This document shows, piece by piece, positions 11,266 to 20,014 of a stretch of DNA of 64,000 bases; within the stretch, counting starts at the first letter, position 1, and every line of letters begins with the position of its first letter. The notes under the pieces are model-generated. The model saw only the letters and a list, made by a program, of their open reading frames with translations. It was not told where the DNA came from and searched no databases. The position numbers and the translations under genes are program-made. The stretch lies in NCBI RefSeq assembly GCF_900169565.1, contig NZ_LT828648.1:3322501-3386500 (forward strand), given 5' to 3'. Source of the stretch: Nitrospira japonica. GTDB lineage: Bacteria; Nitrospirota; Nitrospiria; Nitrospirales; Nitrospiraceae.

Positions 11266-12015
11266 CTAGTCCCCCGTCGATCCGAACGGAAACACCTTCA
11301 TGAGTTCCTCCACCCCGTAACGTGTCAGCTCATCAACGGTCACAAACCCCCAGCCATGATGGATGAAACCGGAGAAATCTTCCGTCATCGGCTTTTGACG
11401 TTCAAAGTAATTCCCCGCCCACAGCACATGTCCGTCCGCCGCGACCGCCTTGATCTCGAAGCCGACCGACGCCGGAGGATTCGCGCCAAGCCGGCTGCCT
11501 ACCCGCTCTTGATACACGGACACCTGCCCCACTACTGCGGCGTCCGCGCCGACCTTTTTGGCCGCATCCGCGGCAGCCTGCTCCGGCAGAACCTGCGGCA
11601 GATCGCCTGCCTGATGCGTCGACGTTTTGGAGCCGGAGCTTGGGGCCGGCGAGAGAATCGTCACGCCCTTCAAATTCCGCAACCTGACCCAAAATAATTG
11701 CGTGATCTTGTCGGCCGCATAGGCCGGCACCACCATCGTTTGGTGTAATTGCGGTTCCGCGCTCATGGGAACACCGACCGAAATGTCGGAAGCTTGAGCG
11801 CCCCGCGGCGTCGACATGTATCGATTGCCCGCATCCCTGATCTGTGGCGTGTTCAGCGTTTCGAATGGAAGCAGCACCAGCGTGCGGACCTGATATCGCG
11901 GCAGACTGCCCGACTTCTGCGTCGTCACCTTGGCCCCGCTGCAGGCCGACCCGATCACAAGCGCCACCGCCGCAACCACCATCAGTATCCATGACCGACC
12001 GCAAACCCGCGTCAC
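11266..12015 (-). CDS. Predicted lipoprotein of unknown function embedded in the histidine operon
   Basis: 249 residues from a GTG at 12015 that overlaps the hisH stop by four bases (GTGA). It begins with a basic residue, a hydrophobic stretch (ILMVVAAVALVIGSA) and a cysteine at the likely signal peptidase II site; the lipobox is imperfect because Gly sits at -3. The mature part contains VRTLVLLPFETLNTPQIRDA, a middle region with VGADAAVVGQVSVYQERVG and a C-terminal stretch with HVLWAGNYFERQKPMTEDFS. This layout recalls envelope lipoproteins related to CsgG or GNA1162 that start with a 'xVAVLPF'-type strand, but I do not recognise a named family. An open frame extends upstream only through hisH. 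Confidence 0.72.
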   Translation of the reverse strand: MTRVCGRSWILMVVAAVALVIGSACSGAKVTTQKSGSLPRYQVRTLVLLPFETLNTPQIRDAGNRYMSTPRGAQASDISVGVPMSAEPQLHQTMVVPAYAADKITQLFWVRLRNLKGVTILSPAPSSGSKTSTHQAGDLPQVLPEQAAADAAKKVGADAAVVGQVSVYQERVGSRLGANPPASVGFEIKAVAADGHVLWAGNYFERQKPMTEDFSGFIHHGWGFVTVDELTRYGVEELMKVFPFGSTGD

Positions 12016-12620
12016 AGCCAACCCCCGAAATTCCTCATCAAACGCAACCCGACGGATTGGCTCTTCTCCGGGTGAAACTGGCATGCCACCACATTGTCTC
12101 GCCAGATGCTCGACGCAAAAGAGATCCCATATGTCGTCGTCGTTGCGATGATCGACGGATCCACCGGTTCGACAAAATATGAATGGACAAAATACCAATC
12201 GGCCCCGTCCCCAACTCCATCGAACAGGGGACAATCGGTCCGAAGAGTGACCTGGTTCCATCCCATGTGCGGAACTTTGACGGCCGGGCCGGCGGCAAAC
12301 CGCCTCACTCTGCCGGGAATGATGCCAAGCCCTTCATGCCGGCCGAACTCTTCGCTCTCCGTGAACAGTAATTGCAGTCCCAGGCAGATCCCGAGAAAAG
12401 GCTTTCCCGACTGAACGCTCTTTCGAATGCTCTGCACAAGACCGTACCGTTCGAGGTTCGCCATGCAATCCCCGAACGCGCCGACACCGGGTAAAACGAC
12501 CCGGCTGGCGTCGTCGATCACCCTGGTATTGCGTGTGACCACAGCCCGGTGTCCGACAGCCTCGAAAGCCTTGGAGACACTGCGAAGATTACCCATGCCA
12601 TAGTCGATGATGGCAATCAT
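12012..12620 (-). CDS. hisH: Imidazole glycerol phosphate synthase, glutaminase subunit
   Basis: 202 residues of the class I glutamine amidotransferase fold. It begins IAIIDYGMGNLRSV and has LPGVGAFGDCM, the nucleophile elbow GICLGLQLLF with Cys79, and the His-Glu pair of CQFHPEKSQ near the C-terminus. It supplies ammonia from glutamine to HisF. It is the first gene of the operon on this strand. The divergent OmpA-like gene starts 200 bases away, so the shared intergenic space 12621-12820 should contain both promoters; I could not identify convincing -35/-10 elements there. Confidence 0.96.
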   Translation of the reverse strand: MIAIIDYGMGNLRSVSKAFEAVGHRAVVTRNTRVIDDASRVVLPGVGAFGDCMANLERYGLVQSIRKSVQSGKPFLGICLGLQLLFTESEEFGRHEGLGIIPGRVRRFAAGPAVKVPHMGWNQVTLRTDCPLFDGVGDGADWYFVHSYFVEPVDPSIIATTTTYGISFASSIWRDNVVACQFHPEKSQSVGLRLMRNFGGWL

Positions 12621-12820
12621 GATTTCAGCCTCACCGCAATAGTCGACTCGTCAGCCGCAAAGGGTCTGTACCATACCGCAATCGTCCCGATCGTGCCACT
12701 CCCATACCCTTGGGCTTGCGTCGGTCCTTGCCTGCCTCGAACCCAATCCTAAGGCTGACTTGCCCCCTCATTGTATGGTACTGTCCGGTTTCATGTAAGG
12801 GACAAGGAAGCACTATCATC

Positions 12821-13705
12821 ATGATCCGCGCAGCGATTCTCGGCGCAGGTGGGATTGCGCTCCTACTGCTGGCCGTAGTGTGTATCCCTCGCCATTTTCC
12901 ACAGAATCCCGCGCCGCCGATGATTCCCGCCAGTTTTCACGCGAGAATCGAAAATGGGACGCTGACGCTCCGCGGCACACTTCCCACTACGTCCAGCTTG
13001 GGAAGAATCCTCCAGGGTGCGCATGCCCGATACGACGCCGCTCATGTTCAGATCGTTGATCAATTGACCGTGGACAGCAAGGTGTCGTCCGCGCGTTGGA
13101 TCGATCCCTTACCCTCGGTGCTTCCCGTTCTCCAGCAGATGAACGGACGCGGCTCCATGATCATCGATGGTCGATCTCTGGTCATGAGCGGAAAGGTAGC
13201 GAGCGAACAGGCGAAGGCCAGCGTCCTGCGGGCTATTGCCCCGATCACCGCAACAGGCCTCGAATTGGAGGATCACATTCTAGCGGCCGCGGCACCTTCC
13301 GCACCCCCGGGTCCCGCTCGGCCGCCGCGAGCTTCGCTTCAATCGCGTCTGAACGCCGTCCTCTCTCACAACCGGATTGAATTTGAATCCAACCAAGCGA
13401 GCCTGACCGCCACCGGACGGGCGACGTTGGATGTCCTCGTGCCCATCCTGCGTGACGCACCGCCGCAAGCCGAAATCGAGATCGCGGGACACACCGACGG
13501 GTACGGCGCACCTGACTATAATTTGACCCTCAGCCGCCGTCGCGCCGAGGCTGTCCGCGACTATTTTGTGAAGCATGGACTGACGCAACACTTCACGCCC
13601 GTCGGATACGGCTCGACCAAACCTCACTCCAATGAGCGCACACAAGCCGCGCTCAAGAAGAACAGACGAATTGAACTGCAGGTGAAAGGGAACGGTGACG
13701 CATGA
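12821..13705 (+). CDS. OmpA-family outer-membrane/periplasmic protein with BON-like N-domain
   Basis: 294 residues. An N-terminal hydrophobic segment (AILGAGGIALLLLAVVCI) acts as signal or anchor. Residues about 35-160 contain two BON-like halves (ARIENGTLTLRGTLP and GRSLVMSGKVASEQAKAS), like those of mycobacterial OmpATb. After a proline-rich linker (APSAPPGPARPP) comes an OmpA C-terminal peptidoglycan-binding domain with IEFESNQASLTATGRATLDV, EIAGHTDGYGAPDYNLTLSR and RAEAVRDYFVKHG. It would tie the envelope to the cell wall. The ATG at 12821 follows AAGGAAG; the open frame to 12710 lacks such a site. Its stop overlaps the next gene by four bases. Confidence 0.85.
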   Translation: MIRAAILGAGGIALLLLAVVCIPRHFPQNPAPPMIPASFHARIENGTLTLRGTLPTTSSLGRILQGAHARYDAAHVQIVDQLTVDSKVSSARWIDPLPSVLPVLQQMNGRGSMIIDGRSLVMSGKVASEQAKASVLRAIAPITATGLELEDHILAAAAPSAPPGPARPPRASLQSRLNAVLSHNRIEFESNQASLTATGRATLDVLVPILRDAPPQAEIEIAGHTDGYGAPDYNLTLSRRRAEAVRDYFVKHGLTQHFTPVGYGSTKPHSNERTQAALKKNRRIELQVKGNGDA

Positions 13706-15027
13706 TGACGCTCATCGGCCAGATCGCAGGATGCCTGATTATCGCGGCCGGAATCGGCGGCCTTGTCGGATGGTTCTTGCGTCAGCATTCCGTCCGTTCG
13801 CTCGATCAGCAGATCTACGATCTCATGACCGCCTTGCGGGTCAAGGAGCAAGCCGTGACCGCAGCCCAACTGGAACTCAAATCCAGGACCTCGACCATGC
13901 AAGGCTATGAGGGAAAACTCGCCGCAACCGAGGTCCTCTTGCAAACCGCCCAGGAGGAGGCCGCCGCACACAGCGAACGGATCAAACAGGTACAGGCCGA
14001 GTCATCCGCCGCGATTCAACGCGTCGCCTCCCTGGAATCCGACCTGGCCTCGTCTCTTCAGCGCTCCGTCGACAGTGAAAAGATGGTCCTCGCCTTCGAA
14101 CAGGAAGCGCGTCAGGCCAATGCGGCCCGCACTGCGGCGCAACAGGCCTTGAGTGTTAAGGATGAGGAATTGTCCGAATTGCAGAACCGAGTGGCCGAAC
14201 TGCAAGGTCTTTCGGCTGAGGCAGATCAGCTGCGGTCTCATGTGGCGGAGATCGAACCCGCTCAAGGCCGTCTCCATTGGCTGGAGGTACAGCTGAGCGA
14301 AAAAGAAAGCCACCTCCGAACGGCATCCCATGACGCCGAAGAACAACGCGCCGCCGCGGCCCAACGCGGGAGCGAACTGGACGTCTTGAAGAAACAGCTC
14401 GAAGAACAGTCTCAACTGCTGCGCGATTGGGAATCCAGACACGATAAGACTCTGCGGCAGCGTGCAACGGATGCGAAACTGATCGAGACACATCGTGAGA
14501 CGATCGAGGAGCTGCAGTCCACCCTGGCGGAACGCGAACGGAGCGCGGAGACACAAGCCGAGAAAATTGCGGCACTCCAGCGGCAATTCGACGAACTGAG
14601 TCTGCTCTATACCACCCTGACCGAATCCCAAACAAAAGGAAAGCAAGACGACGCCGATCGATCCGGCACACGCAAGCGTCAAGCCGAAATGCGTGCGCCC
14701 CGGAAGGTGAAAGGACCATCGGAATCCATTGGGCGGCAACCGCTTCCCGCTGAGAATGACCAACTCACGTTGGAAGTCTCCTCGGGAGTGCAAGCGACCG
14801 AATCACGGAAGGACGATCTGACGAGAATTCGGGGCATCGATCCTGCCCTTGAGCAAGCTCTGAATAAATTGGGTACTCACAGCTTTATCCAGATTGCACG
14901 ATGGACGAGCACTGATATGTCTCGTGTCGCCAAGCAACTCGCCACCCCATTGGATCAATCCAAGAGGCGCAATTGGATCGCCGACGCCAAAAAGCAACAT
15001 CGTGAGAAGTATGGCGAACATCTCTGA
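13702..15027 (+). CDS. Membrane-anchored coiled-coil protein with C-terminal helix-hairpin-helix-like domain
   Basis: 441 residues. One N-terminal transmembrane segment (IGQIAGCLIIAAGIGGLVGW) is followed by roughly 280 residues of glutamate/glutamine/alanine-rich heptads predicted to form a long coiled coil. A basic linker comes next, then a C-terminal domain beginning LTRIRGIDPALEQALNKLG and containing SFIQIARWTSTDMSRVAKQL. That last domain resembles the helix-hairpin-helix modules appended to various envelope coiled-coil proteins. The ATG overlaps the OmpA gene stop (ATGA), so the pair is made together; the coiled coil could span the periplasm or face the cytoplasm. No catalytic residues are visible. 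Confidence 0.75.
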   Translation: MMTLIGQIAGCLIIAAGIGGLVGWFLRQHSVRSLDQQIYDLMTALRVKEQAVTAAQLELKSRTSTMQGYEGKLAATEVLLQTAQEEAAAHSERIKQVQAESSAAIQRVASLESDLASSLQRSVDSEKMVLAFEQEARQANAARTAAQQALSVKDEELSELQNRVAELQGLSAEADQLRSHVAEIEPAQGRLHWLEVQLSEKESHLRTASHDAEEQRAAAAQRGSELDVLKKQLEEQSQLLRDWESRHDKTLRQRATDAKLIETHRETIEELQSTLAERERSAETQAEKIAALQRQFDELSLLYTTLTESQTKGKQDDADRSGTRKRQAEMRAPRKVKGPSESIGRQPLPAENDQLTLEVSSGVQATESRKDDLTRIRGIDPALEQALNKLGTHSFIQIARWTSTDMSRVAKQLATPLDQSKRRNWIADAKKQHREKYGEHL

Positions 15028-15078
15028 CCGGCCTGCTACTCGGCACATCAAACCCTTGCGAAATGTCCGTCAGCACTA

Positions 15079-15106
15079 GGAAATCCATCAAAATCGTGGG
15101 ATTTCC
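15079..15106 (+). terminator. Hairpin between the coiled-coil gene and the first Ig lipoprotein gene
   Basis: GGAAATCC (15079-15086) and GGATTTCC (15099-15106) form a perfect 8-base stem around a 12-base loop, 52 bases after the preceding stop codon. Only CTTA follows, with no T tract, so termination is plausible but an operator or leader structure is also possible. Confidence 0.35.
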
Positions 15107-15115
15107 CTTACATCT

Positions 15116-15134
15116 GTAGGGGTAGACCGCCTAC
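15116..15134 (+). promoter_or_regulatory. GGGG-rich inverted repeat upstream of Ig lipoprotein gene 1
   Basis: GTAGG (15116-15120) and CCTAC (15130-15134) flank GGTAGACCG. The sequence TGTAGGGGTAGACC recurs, minus one T, at 22068-22080 upstream of Ig gene 5, and a related form lies upstream of genes 2 and 3. A 12-base perfect palindrome, CGTAATATTACG, follows at 15144-15155, just before the ATG at 15159. Likely a regulator-binding site or leader element. Confidence 0.45.
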
Positions 15135-15158
15135 GAACCTTCCCGTAATATTACGTCC

Positions 15159-17537
15159 ATGTCATCTAGCTTACCTTCACGAATGAGGCAGATCTCAATG
15201 TCAGCATTCCAAGCATTTTCCGATCTTCGAACGATCACGTTTCTTTTTCTCGCCCTCATCTTCAGCTTAAATGGTTGCAATGACGTGTCAGAGGCACCGG
15301 CTCCACCTCCGGGGCCTGCCGCATTAGAAATTGCCTCGGGTTCCCCACTTCCCAATGGCAGCACGGGGATCCGCTATAGCACGACCTTGGCCGCTTCAGG
15401 CGGAAATCCTGCTTATTCATGGAGCTTAGCTGCTGGCTCACCTGCATTGCCCAATGGTCTCAGTTTGAGTCCGACTGGTGTAATCAGCGGCACTCCGACG
15501 ACAATCCAAACCGTCACACCAAAATTCCAGGTGGTGGATTCTTCAGCGCCAACCCAGCAAATTGCGCAGAAATCTCTCACGATTTCGATCAATGCAGTGC
15601 CACAACCTACTATAAGTGCACCAGCCGTCCTCCCAAATGGCATCGTTGGACACGCGTATCCGCAGACACAATTGACGGCTTCAGGAGGAACTCCCCCCTA
15701 TACCGGATGGACAGTGAACCCCGCATTGCCGGGCGGACTTGTTTTTAATACCTCCACGGGAACGATCAGCGGCACCCCAACAGCAACGAACAATCAATCG
15801 CATACTTTTACCGTCACGGACTCTTTTTCTCCGACTCCTCAGGATGGGTCGAGACAATACACATTGACGATCAGTCCAGCTCCACTGCCTTTAACGATCA
15901 CCACGAACTCTCCGCTTTCGAATGGCACGGTGACCGTGGCATATGGCCCAGTGCAACTGGCAGCAACAGGCGGTACCCCACCGTTAACATGGAGTATCGC
16001 CAGTGGCTCTTTGCCTCCGGGTCTTCAATTGAATCAGAACACAGGCACGATTTCCGGCACCCCAACAACAGCTGGAACCTCTACTGCCACTATCCGGGTA
16101 CAGGATGCGGGATCACCGCAGCAATCAGCTCAGAAGCCATTCTCGATCACGGTAGGCCTTCCAGGTCCACCGATTATCACTACGACATCGCTTCCCAACG
16201 GGACGTTCAACAATACGTACAATCAAACATTGCAAGTTACGGGAGGAGTATCTCCTCGAACATGGGGCGTTACCTCAGGATCTCTGCCTCCTGGCCTCGG
16301 CCTGAATGCATCCACGGGTGTGATTTCTGGCACAGCAACGCAAACAGGCACTTTTAGTTTTACGGTGCAAGTCACTGACGTCATTCCCCAGTCTGATTCC
16401 CAATCCTTATCCATTACGATCACCGCTCCGGCCCCTCCGCAAATCACCACGTCGTCGCTCCCGAACGGCACAGTGACCCAAACGTATCCAAGTACGACCT
16501 TGCAAGCGTCCGGTGGTACTGCGCCTCTGGTATGGGACCAAGTGGTTCAACCAGCCCTTCCGAACGGATTATCGTGGAGTGCAGCAACGCATACCATTAC
16601 TGGCTCACCTCTGAATGGAAGCCAGGGCACGACCTCACATACGTTTTCCGTAAGAGATTCGACAAATCCATCTCAGACAGCGACCAGGACGTTGTCGATT
16701 ACAATCAATCTTCCCTCGCCGCCCAACATCACGACAACCTCGGCTTCACTCCTGCCAAATGGAGTGGTAACGAATGCGTACAGTCGTACCATCCAAGCCA
16801 GCGGCGGAACTGGATCATTGAAATGGAGCATACAATCAGGTTCGCTCCCCACCGGCCTGAATCCGATTAACGAGTCGACGGGCGTGATTTCTGGCACTCC
16901 GTCCGCCCCAGGAACCTTCAATTTTACCGTGAGAGTGACGGACACTTTGAATCAGACTGATGACCAACCTCTTTCAATTGTGATTGGTCTCCCGGCCCCG
17001 CCCAACATCACAACGGCATCCCTGCCGAACGGCACCATGCTATCCGCTTATAATCAAACCGTGCAGGCAACCGGGGGAACCGGCGCCATCACGTGGAGCA
17101 TTAGCACCGGTTCATTACCCACCGGATTGAACCCCATTAATCCCGCGACCGGTCTGATTTCCGGCACGCCACTGTTGGCTGGCACTTCAAATTTCACGGT
17201 CCGAGCCACCGATACATTGAATCAATTTGATGACCAACCCCTTTCGATCACCATTGATCTTCCTGCGCCGCCCAATATCACCACCACTTCGCTCCAGAAT
17301 GGGATAGCCGGTCAGATATACAGTCAGCAGGTGCAAGCTCACGGAGGGATCGGAAATTTGACCTGGAGCATCAGCGCGGGAGCTCTACCGCCAGGTCTCG
17401 ATATTGACCAAACGACGGGGGTCATCTCCGGTACACCGACCGACCCGGGAGTTGGACCCTTTAGCTTCACAGTACAAGTCACCGACACGGTTCCACAATC
17501 CGATACCCAGGCCCTGTCTATCACAATTAACCCCTGA
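15159..17537 (+). CDS. Ig-repeat surface lipoprotein, paralog 1 (eight repeats)
   Basis: 792 residues. A signal peptide (TITFLFLALIFSLNG) ends in a lipobox cysteine followed by NDVSEAPAPPPGPAAL, so the mature protein is lipid-anchored; Asn at +2 does not signal inner-membrane retention. The rest is about eight repeats of roughly 80-95 residues. Each has the putative-Ig (He_PIG-like) pattern LPNG...Y...L.ASGG...W.....LP.GL....TG.ISGTP....G...F.V...D. It has no enzymatic motif, and adhesive or structural surface function is likely. The start may be 15159 or, with a better ribosome site (GAGGCAG), the ATG at 15198. It has its own downstream terminator and is the largest of five tandem paralogs. 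Confidence 0.82.
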   Translation: MSSSLPSRMRQISMSAFQAFSDLRTITFLFLALIFSLNGCNDVSEAPAPPPGPAALEIASGSPLPNGSTGIRYSTTLAASGGNPAYSWSLAAGSPALPNGLSLSPTGVISGTPTTIQTVTPKFQVVDSSAPTQQIAQKSLTISINAVPQPTISAPAVLPNGIVGHAYPQTQLTASGGTPPYTGWTVNPALPGGLVFNTSTGTISGTPTATNNQSHTFTVTDSFSPTPQDGSRQYTLTISPAPLPLTITTNSPLSNGTVTVAYGPVQLAATGGTPPLTWSIASGSLPPGLQLNQNTGTISGTPTTAGTSTATIRVQDAGSPQQSAQKPFSITVGLPGPPIITTTSLPNGTFNNTYNQTLQVTGGVSPRTWGVTSGSLPPGLGLNASTGVISGTATQTGTFSFTVQVTDVIPQSDSQSLSITITAPAPPQITTSSLPNGTVTQTYPSTTLQASGGTAPLVWDQVVQPALPNGLSWSAATHTITGSPLNGSQGTTSHTFSVRDSTNPSQTATRTLSITINLPSPPNITTTSASLLPNGVVTNAYSRTIQASGGTGSLKWSIQSGSLPTGLNPINESTGVISGTPSAPGTFNFTVRVTDTLNQTDDQPLSIVIGLPAPPNITTASLPNGTMLSAYNQTVQATGGTGAITWSISTGSLPTGLNPINPATGLISGTPLLAGTSNFTVRATDTLNQFDDQPLSITIDLPAPPNITTTSLQNGIAGQIYSQQVQAHGGIGNLTWSISAGALPPGLDIDQTTGVISGTPTDPGVGPFSFTVQVTDTVPQSDTQALSITINP

Positions 17538-17584
17538 CCAATCTCCGTTCTACAGAAGTCACCTAATTCCTAGAACTTGGGAAA

Positions 17585-17617
17585 GGGCGAAGACATCACT
17601 TCGCGCCCGTCTTTTTT
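17585..17617 (+). terminator. Rho-independent terminator after Ig lipoprotein gene 1
   Basis: GGGCGAAG (17585-17592) pairs with CTT(CG)CGCCC (17599-17608, two-base bulge) around a six-base loop. It is followed by GTC and a run of six T (17612-17617). It lies 48 bases after the stop codon and separates the first paralog from the second. Confidence 0.8.
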
Positions 17618-17643
17618 ACGTCGGATATCGTGCGTCAACGACG

Positions 17644-17683
17644 ACCTAGGGGTTTCTCTAGGTGCCTTAGGCATTCCCCTAGG
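17644..17683 (+). promoter_or_regulatory. Nested inverted repeats upstream of Ig lipoprotein gene 2
   Basis: ACCTAG (17644-17649) and CTAGGT (17658-17663) flank GGGTTTCT. The same left arm, CCTAGGGG (17645-17652), also pairs with CCCCTAGG (17676-17683), enclosing TGCCT-T-AGGCA (17663-17673). The core CCTAGGGGTTTCTCTAGGT recurs with three changes at 19871-19888 upstream of gene 3. It lies after the terminator and before the GTG start, so it is either an operator or a folded mRNA leader. Confidence 0.5.
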
Positions 17684-17731
17684 GTACCGTCACGTCCATC
17701 CTGTACGTCCTCATCCACTGGAGTTGGGTTT

Positions 17732-19810
17732 GTGGGGCAACGAACCCGCCATATATTCCATCATCGAACTGATTCACCCCTCAGTACGTTGTTCTCGCTA
17801 GTTTTCTTTCTCTGCGTACTGACCTCGTGCAACGACGTATCCACAGCACCTGCTCCTCCGCCGGAGCCTGGCGCGCTCGCGATTGCATCGGACTCTCCGC
17901 TTCCCAGCGGCAGCCTCGGCGTCACCTACAGCACGACTTTGGCCGCTTCAGGTGGAAATCCCGGGTATGCATGGAGCCTCGCGGGGGGGTCACCATCACT
18001 ACCCAGCGGGCTTGCCTTGAGTTCAACCGGAGTGATCAGCGGTAGGCCGACAACCATCCAGACGGTGACTCCCAAATTCAGAGTGGTGGACAGCACGACT
18101 CCAGCGGCCCAGGCAGCGGAAAAAGCCCTGAGTATTTCGATCAATGCGGTACCGCAGCCGACAGTGTCCTCCCCGGCTACGCTAGCCAACGGTATCGTGA
18201 ATCAGCCATATCCCCTGACGACCTTGACCGCCACCGGCGGCACACCGCCCTATACCAAATGGTCGGTCAGTCCCGGATTGCCGAACGGCTTCGGCTTCAA
18301 TGCTACCACAGGGACGATCAGCGGCACCCCGACAACCGCAAGCAACACGACGCATACGTTCACCGTCACCGACTCATTTTCGCCGACGCCTCAAGACGGA
18401 TCACGACAATACACACTGATCATTACTCCGGCCCCGTTGCCCTTGACGATCACCACGACGTCCCTACGATCCGGAACACAACTCCAGACGTACAGCGATA
18501 ATGTGGTGGCGGCGGGAGGTACCGCACCCTTGGCGTGGACTGTCGTGAGCGGGGCACTGCCCCCCGGGCTGCAACTGAACCAGAGCAACGGAGCGATTTC
18601 AGGCACACCGACGACTTTTGGAACGTTCACACCGACATTCCGAGTGCAAGACAGCGGCACTCCACAGCAATCGGCGCAAAAACAACTCAGCATAACCGTC
18701 AACCAACCGGCTCCGCTCAGTATCACGACCGGATCCCTCAGCAACGGCGTGCTGGGTCAACCCTATGATCAGACCCTTCAGGCCACGGGCGGTTCCGGAA
18801 CCAGAACGTGGAGCTTTCAAGGCGGTAACATTCCCAATTTGAGCATCAGTTCCTCGACGGGCAGGATCACGGGAACTCCGACGCCGACGGGTAACTTTAC
18901 ATTTACGGTCCAGGTCGTCGATGCGCTGTTTATCGCGACAAAACAATTCACGATAGCCGTAACCCCGCCGCCGCCCCCAAGTATCATCGCTCCCACGGCC
19001 CTTTCAATCGGCACCGTCAATGTGCCCTATCCCAGTACGACTCTTCAGAGCAGTGGAGGCGCGCCTCCCTTGTCTTTCCAGCCGGTAGGTATGCCGTTTG
19101 GCCTATCATTCGATCCAACCACGGCGACGATCAGCGGAACTCCGACAAGCCCCGGCGCAACGGACGTCACGTTTACAGTTCATGACTCCACCATCCCCTT
19201 CAACCAAACCGGGAGCAGGTCGTATACTCTACGAGTCAATTCGGCCCTCACGATCAATAGCGATGACTCCACGTCGCCGCTTCCCGTCGGCACGACCAGT
19301 CGCCCCTATACCACCTCTCTCACGGCATCGGGAGGAACAGGACCGTCGACGTACTCCTGGTCCATAACCGGTGGGGGTCCCACGCCGGCTCCGGGGTTAT
19401 CACTCGGCACAAACGGTACGATCAGCGGTCAACCGACGACGACTGGATCTTTTGCTCGAACATACCGTGTGCGGGACGGAAATGGAGTGACCGCCACAAA
19501 AACTCTCACGGTAAAGATCAGCACTGCACTGACGATCGAATCCGATGACGTGACCAAGCCTCTCGCCGTCGCCATCGAGACCAATATCTATGCGACAACG
19601 TTGTCCGCCTCTGGCGGAGTGCCTCCATACAGATGGGCGGTGAGTCCCACGTTGCCGCCCGGGCTCTCGCTGGAGCCAATTGCCGGTGTCATTGCAGGCA
19701 TACCCGAACAGGGCACGGCCGTAACTCCACCCGCCAAATTCATCTTTACGGTGACGGATTCACTCGACCAATCGTCCCAAAAGACACTCACATTGATCAT
19801 CGTTCGTTAG
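17732..19810 (+). CDS. Ig-repeat surface lipoprotein, paralog 2 (seven repeats)
   Basis: About 692 residues from a GTG at 17732, which has GGAG about eight bases upstream; an earlier GTG at 17630 gives an arginine-rich leader with no ribosome site. The signal sequence LSTLFSLVFFLCVLTS precedes the lipobox Cys and the shared stem NDVSTAPAPPPEPGAL. Seven He_PIG-like repeats follow. The first two are close to those of paralog 1; both proteins contain HTFTVTDSFSPTPQDGSRQY followed by APLPLTIT. A later repeat contains FQPVGMPFGLSFDPTTATIS, which recurs in paralogs 3 and 4. The protein is predicted to sit on the outer membrane with a long rod of Ig domains. No enzyme motif is visible. Confidence 0.8.
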   Translation: MGQRTRHIFHHRTDSPLSTLFSLVFFLCVLTSCNDVSTAPAPPPEPGALAIASDSPLPSGSLGVTYSTTLAASGGNPGYAWSLAGGSPSLPSGLALSSTGVISGRPTTIQTVTPKFRVVDSTTPAAQAAEKALSISINAVPQPTVSSPATLANGIVNQPYPLTTLTATGGTPPYTKWSVSPGLPNGFGFNATTGTISGTPTTASNTTHTFTVTDSFSPTPQDGSRQYTLIITPAPLPLTITTTSLRSGTQLQTYSDNVVAAGGTAPLAWTVVSGALPPGLQLNQSNGAISGTPTTFGTFTPTFRVQDSGTPQQSAQKQLSITVNQPAPLSITTGSLSNGVLGQPYDQTLQATGGSGTRTWSFQGGNIPNLSISSSTGRITGTPTPTGNFTFTVQVVDALFIATKQFTIAVTPPPPPSIIAPTALSIGTVNVPYPSTTLQSSGGAPPLSFQPVGMPFGLSFDPTTATISGTPTSPGATDVTFTVHDSTIPFNQTGSRSYTLRVNSALTINSDDSTSPLPVGTTSRPYTTSLTASGGTGPSTYSWSITGGGPTPAPGLSLGTNGTISGQPTTTGSFARTYRVRDGNGVTATKTLTVKISTALTIESDDVTKPLAVAIETNIYATTLSASGGVPPYRWAVSPTLPPGLSLEPIAGVIAGIPEQGTAVTPPAKFIFTVTDSLDQSSQKTLTLIIVR

Positions 19811-19870
19811 ACCTCCGGCATCTGTGCTCCACATGCTGATCGGCATTGGCGTATCGTGTCGCAAGTGAGG

Positions 19871-19909
19871 CCCGGGGTTTCTCCAGGTATTCAAGGAAAG
19901 ACCACCGGG
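19871..19909 (+). promoter_or_regulatory. Related GGGG-rich element upstream of Ig lipoprotein gene 3
   Basis: CCCGGGGTTTCTCCAGGT (19871-19888) matches CCTAGGGGTTTCTCTAGGT of gene 2 at most positions. CCCGG (19871-19875) can pair with CCGGG (19905-19909). It is about 105-145 bases before the ATG at 20015. The changes keep the spacing of GGGGTTTCTC and AGGT, which suggests selection on the motif. Confidence 0.42.
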
Positions 19910-20014
19910 GTAACGCGATCTCTGGCCATTCCTATTTTACCGACTAACTTTCCAGCTTGATCTGGATCCCGTAATCAGACTATGAATATGAGTTTGATCT
20001 AAGAAGGAGTTTGT

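Noticed and set aside
14002-14793. 263-codon open frame antisense to the coiled-coil gene
   Set aside because: It is a shadow of the alanine/glutamine-rich coding strand; the plus-strand frame has the coupled start, membrane helix and heptads, while the antisense product has no domain logic or ribosome site.
17630-17731. Upstream GTG start for Ig lipoprotein 2
   Set aside because: No ribosome site, an arginine-rich leader, and it would cover the inverted-repeat element; the GTG at 17732 places the signal peptide properly.
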